Shown: piece by piece, positions 61,995-64,000 of the stretch
Numbering within the stretch: position 1 is the stretch's first letter
How the letters are laid out: the number at the start of each line of letters is the position of its first letter
DNA from: Dyella_A sp035685805
Lineage (GTDB): Bacteria > Pseudomonadota > Gammaproteobacteria > Xanthomonadales > Rhodanobacteraceae
DNA: 64,000 bases
Direction: 5' to 3'
Assembly (NCBI RefSeq): GCF_035685805.1
Contig: NZ_DASSAB010000050.1
Coordinates: forward strand, 28,011 to 92,010
Position numbers and translations under genes: made by a program
The notes under the pieces: model-generated
Databases searched by the model: none
Seen by the model: only the letters and a program-made list of their open reading frames with translations
What the model was told of the DNA's origin: nothing

Positions 61995-62041
61995 CATGCT
62001 CGACTTGCCGGGCTCAGCTTGCCTCGCTCGACCGGGCTGGC

Positions 62042-63007
62042 TCAGCTGGCCTTGCGCTTGCGCGCCGCGCCGGAGGAGCCGGCCGGCTTGGCGGATTTCT
62101 TCGACGCCTTGGCTGCGCTCTTGCGCGCGGCGGCTTTCTTCGGTGCCGCCTTGCTGGACGATTTCTTCGCCACCTCGGGCGTGTCCTGCTTGGCCGGCGT
62201 GCGCTTGTTGCTGTCCAGGCTCTTCTTCAGCAGCGCCATGAAGTCGACCACGTTGGTCGATGCATTCTCCGCCTGCGGCTCCTGCTCGTCCTCCTCTGCC
62301 ATCACCGCACCCTTGGCCTGCAGGCGCTTCTCGATGATCTTCTTCAGGCGGTCGCGGAACTCGTCTCTGTAGTCGCCCGGCTTCCACTCGCCGGACATCG
62401 ACTCGATCAGCTGCTCGGCCATCTCCAGTTCCTTCGGGGCGATGCGATAGTCGGCGGTGGCCTTCTCCGGCAGGCGGTAGTCCTCCACGTCGACCAGCTC
62501 CTGCGGATAGCGCAGCAGCACCAGCAGCAACGCGTTGCCCTGCGGCATCACCGCCGAAAGGTACTCGCGGGTGCGGATCACCACGCGGGCGATGCCGATC
62601 TTGCCGGTCTTGCGCAGCGTCTCGCGCAGCAGCACGTAGCCCTTCTCGGCCTTCTTGCCCGGCGTGAGGATGTAGGGCTTGTCGAAGTACTGCGGCGGGA
62701 TGGACGCCGCGTCCACGAAGGTCTCGATCTCGACCGATTCGCGCCCGGTCGGGCTGGCGGACTTGATGTCGTCCGGCTCGAGCACGACGTAGTTGCCCTT
62801 CTCGTACTCGAAGGCCTTGACGATCTCGTTCCAGGGCACTTCCTCGCCGGTCTCGGCGTTGACGCGCTCGTACTTCACCGCCGCGTTGTTGCGGCCGTCG
62901 AGCATGCGGAAATGCAGTTCGTTGCGGCGCTCGCCGGTCATCAGCGAGACGGGGACGTTGAGCAGTCCGAAGCTAAGTGTTCCGGTCCAGATCGGGCGCG
63001 CTGCCAT
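62042..63007 (-). CDS. ku: Ku homodimer protein (NHEJ)
   Basis: Binds double-strand DNA ends and recruits LigD. The 321-residue protein begins ARPIWTGTLSFGLLNVPVSL, carries the ring-forming core (about 10-250, NELHFRMLDGRNN, PDDIKSASPTGRESVEIETFVD, YVLLRETLRKTGKIGIARVVIRTREYLSAV) and ends in a Lys/Ala-rich tail (about 275-321, KKSSSKAAPKKAAARKSAAKASKKSAK) that binds DNA in bacterial Ku proteins. The ATG at 63007 matches the family start MAARPIW. Its first 35 bp overlap the nei-like gene, which suggests coupled translation. Confidence 0.96.
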   Translation of the reverse strand: MAARPIWTGTLSFGLLNVPVSLMTGERRNELHFRMLDGRNNAAVKYERVNAETGEEVPWNEIVKAFEYEKGNYVVLEPDDIKSASPTGRESVEIETFVDAASIPPQYFDKPYILTPGKKAEKGYVLLRETLRKTGKIGIARVVIRTREYLSAVMPQGNALLLVLLRYPQELVDVEDYRLPEKATADYRIAPKELEMAEQLIESMSGEWKPGDYRDEFRDRLKKIIEKRLQAKGAVMAEEDEQEPQAENASTNVVDFMALLKKSLDSNKRTPAKQDTPEVAKKSSSKAAPKKAAARKSAAKASKKSAKPAGSSGAARKRKAS

Positions 63008-63935
63008 AAAACCTCCGTGGGAGGGTCATTGCATGCCCGTGGCGGTTAATCGGCACTGAAGCGGCCGGCCGCGGGCGCCGGAGGATTAATTCTCCGCGCC
63101 TTCCGGCCTTTTTCAAGGGCTTTGAAGCCTTCTTCGAGGGCTTTGAGGGCTTTGCGGCCTTCTTTGCCGGCGCGGACCCAGGATCGGTGCCCGGCTTGCC
63201 GCCATACAGCTTCTGGCAGTGCTCGCACCAGAAGGCACGGCGGTGCGTGCGCCCGAGGTGGGCGATGCGCAACCGGGTCCCGCAACGCGGGCAGGTGGAC
63301 TTGCGGTGCGCCTGCCAGTGCTTGCGCAGCACGTAGGCCTTCTTCCACTCGAGGAAGCGGAAGCTGTAGTCGCGCGCGTCCTCGACCAGCTGGGCGAGCT
63401 TGCGCGGCGGCAGGGCCCCGACCGTGGACAGCGGGCTCACCCGGATGCGCCACAGGACCTCGTTCTTGATGATGTTGCCCACGCCGGCGAACACGTCCTG
63501 GTCGAGCAGCGCGTCGCACACCAGCGTGTCCGGCATCCCCCGCAGCTTCGCCCGGGCGAGCTTGGGGTCCCACTCGTCGGCCATGACGTCGCCACGCCAG
63601 TCGTAGTGGTCCTCGAGCCGGCCTTCCAGGTACCTGGCCGAGCAGGCGTAGAGGTTGAGCTCGCCGTTGGCGAAGCGCAGCGACAGTCGTGGCTTGGCAT
63701 TCTCCTTGCGTTCGTCCACGCGGTAGCTGCCGAACAGCAGGAAATGCACCTTCAGCGCGAACCCGCTGAACTGCACGAGGAAATGCTTGCCCCAGCTGCG
63801 GATCGCCAGCGCCTTGCGGCCGACCATCCGCTGCGGATCGATGACCTTGGTATTCCCTCCCGCCTCGCGCACGGCCTTGCCGCGAAACTTCGCGACTTCC
63901 TCCGTGAGGATGACGATGGTCGGTCCCTCGGGCAT
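62973..63935 (-). CDS. nei: DNA glycosylase/AP lyase of the Nei/Fpg family
   Basis: Excises oxidised bases, pyrimidines for the Nei type. The 320-residue protein begins MPEGPTIV, with the processed Pro2 nucleophile and Glu3, has the KHFLVQF region, the H2TH segment LLDQDVFAGVGNIIKNEVLWRIRVSPLS and a C-terminal zinc finger CPRC...RRAFWCEHCQ with the lesion-binding arginines. After the zinc finger is a Lys/Pro/Ala-rich tail, then about 30 residues that overlap the ku start. Located next to ku and ligD, it probably trims oxidised ends before joining. Confidence 0.9.
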   Translation of the reverse strand: MPEGPTIVILTEEVAKFRGKAVREAGGNTKVIDPQRMVGRKALAIRSWGKHFLVQFSGFALKVHFLLFGSYRVDERKENAKPRLSLRFANGELNLYACSARYLEGRLEDHYDWRGDVMADEWDPKLARAKLRGMPDTLVCDALLDQDVFAGVGNIIKNEVLWRIRVSPLSTVGALPPRKLAQLVEDARDYSFRFLEWKKAYVLRKHWQAHRKSTCPRCGTRLRIAHLGRTHRRAFWCEHCQKLYGGKPGTDPGSAPAKKAAKPSKPSKKASKPLKKAGRRGELILRRPRPAASVPINRHGHAMTLPRRFYGSAPDLDRNT

Positions 63936-64000
63936 CGGCCGATTCTCGCCGCGCGCGCCTGAACGCTACGACTCCGAAGGCATCTTGCGCGCGCGCATGC
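63936..64000. other. right edge, no feature
   Basis: The last 65 bases lie upstream of the nei-like gene and contain no gene or recognisable promoter. A GC-rich alternating stretch (GCGCGCGCG) is present at the end. Confidence 0.4.

Overview
The window is about 64 kb of GC-rich bacterial chromosome. It reads as a gammaproteobacterium of the order Xanthomonadales, most likely Rhodanobacter/Dyella-like (Rhodanobacteraceae). The grounds are an rpfE-like gene overlapping recJ, the aguA-aguB pair, folP-glmM-tpiA-secG-tRNA-Leu synteny, smc-zipA, TonB-dependent receptors paired with a flavin halogenase-like protein, and high-GC codon use. Taxonomy is inferred from gene order and protein character, not from a search.

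Layout. 1-6563: folP, glmM, two 2OG-Fe-type oxygenases, an SDR, tpiA, secG, tRNA-Leu(GAG). 7.2-17 kb: a GacA/UvrY-type regulator, rne, rluC, a CPBP-like membrane protein, phhB, nfuA, two monohaem cytochromes c, a TraB/PrgY-family protein. 17-24.7 kb: aguB/aguA, a YheS-type ABC-F protein, rpfE-like, recJ, a STAS-like protein. 24.7-31.6 kb: an asparagine-rich leader peptide with a textbook attenuator ahead of asnB, then exoD, prfB (programmed frameshift), lysS, yciI, bolA. 31.8-38 kb: smc, zipA, a divergent metallo-hydrolase/TetR pair. 38.3-41 kb: a second-type map gene, a chromosomal dif site, a KfrA-like gene and a broken esterase. 41-48 kb: a DUF2946/TonB receptor/PepSY metal-uptake cluster, an SDR/AraC pair, an RND pump remnant. 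48-57.6 kb: a LacI-controlled glycoside locus (TonB receptor, halogenase-like flavoprotein, GH3 beta-glucosidase, LacI regulator, MFS transporter). 57.8-64 kb: a flavin oxidoreductase and a non-homologous end-joining set (ligD facing ku and a nei-like glycosylase).

Strongest observations. (1) A complete three-state transcription attenuator (24763-24957) encodes a 43-residue leader peptide with five Asn codons within seven; it should sense Asn-tRNA and control asnB. (2) A 28-bp dif site (39277-39304) differs from the E. coli site at three positions. FtsK-orienting GGGNAGGG motifs point towards it from both sides, which places the replication terminus here. (3) AsnB carries an in-frame insert of about 55 residues in its glutaminase domain, and the inserted DNA has inverted repeats. 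(4) Three LacI-type 14-bp palindromes tie the TonB receptor, halogenase-like gene and GH3 gene into one local regulon.

No CRISPR array, intact prophage, rRNA or complete insertion sequence was seen. All searches were by eye.
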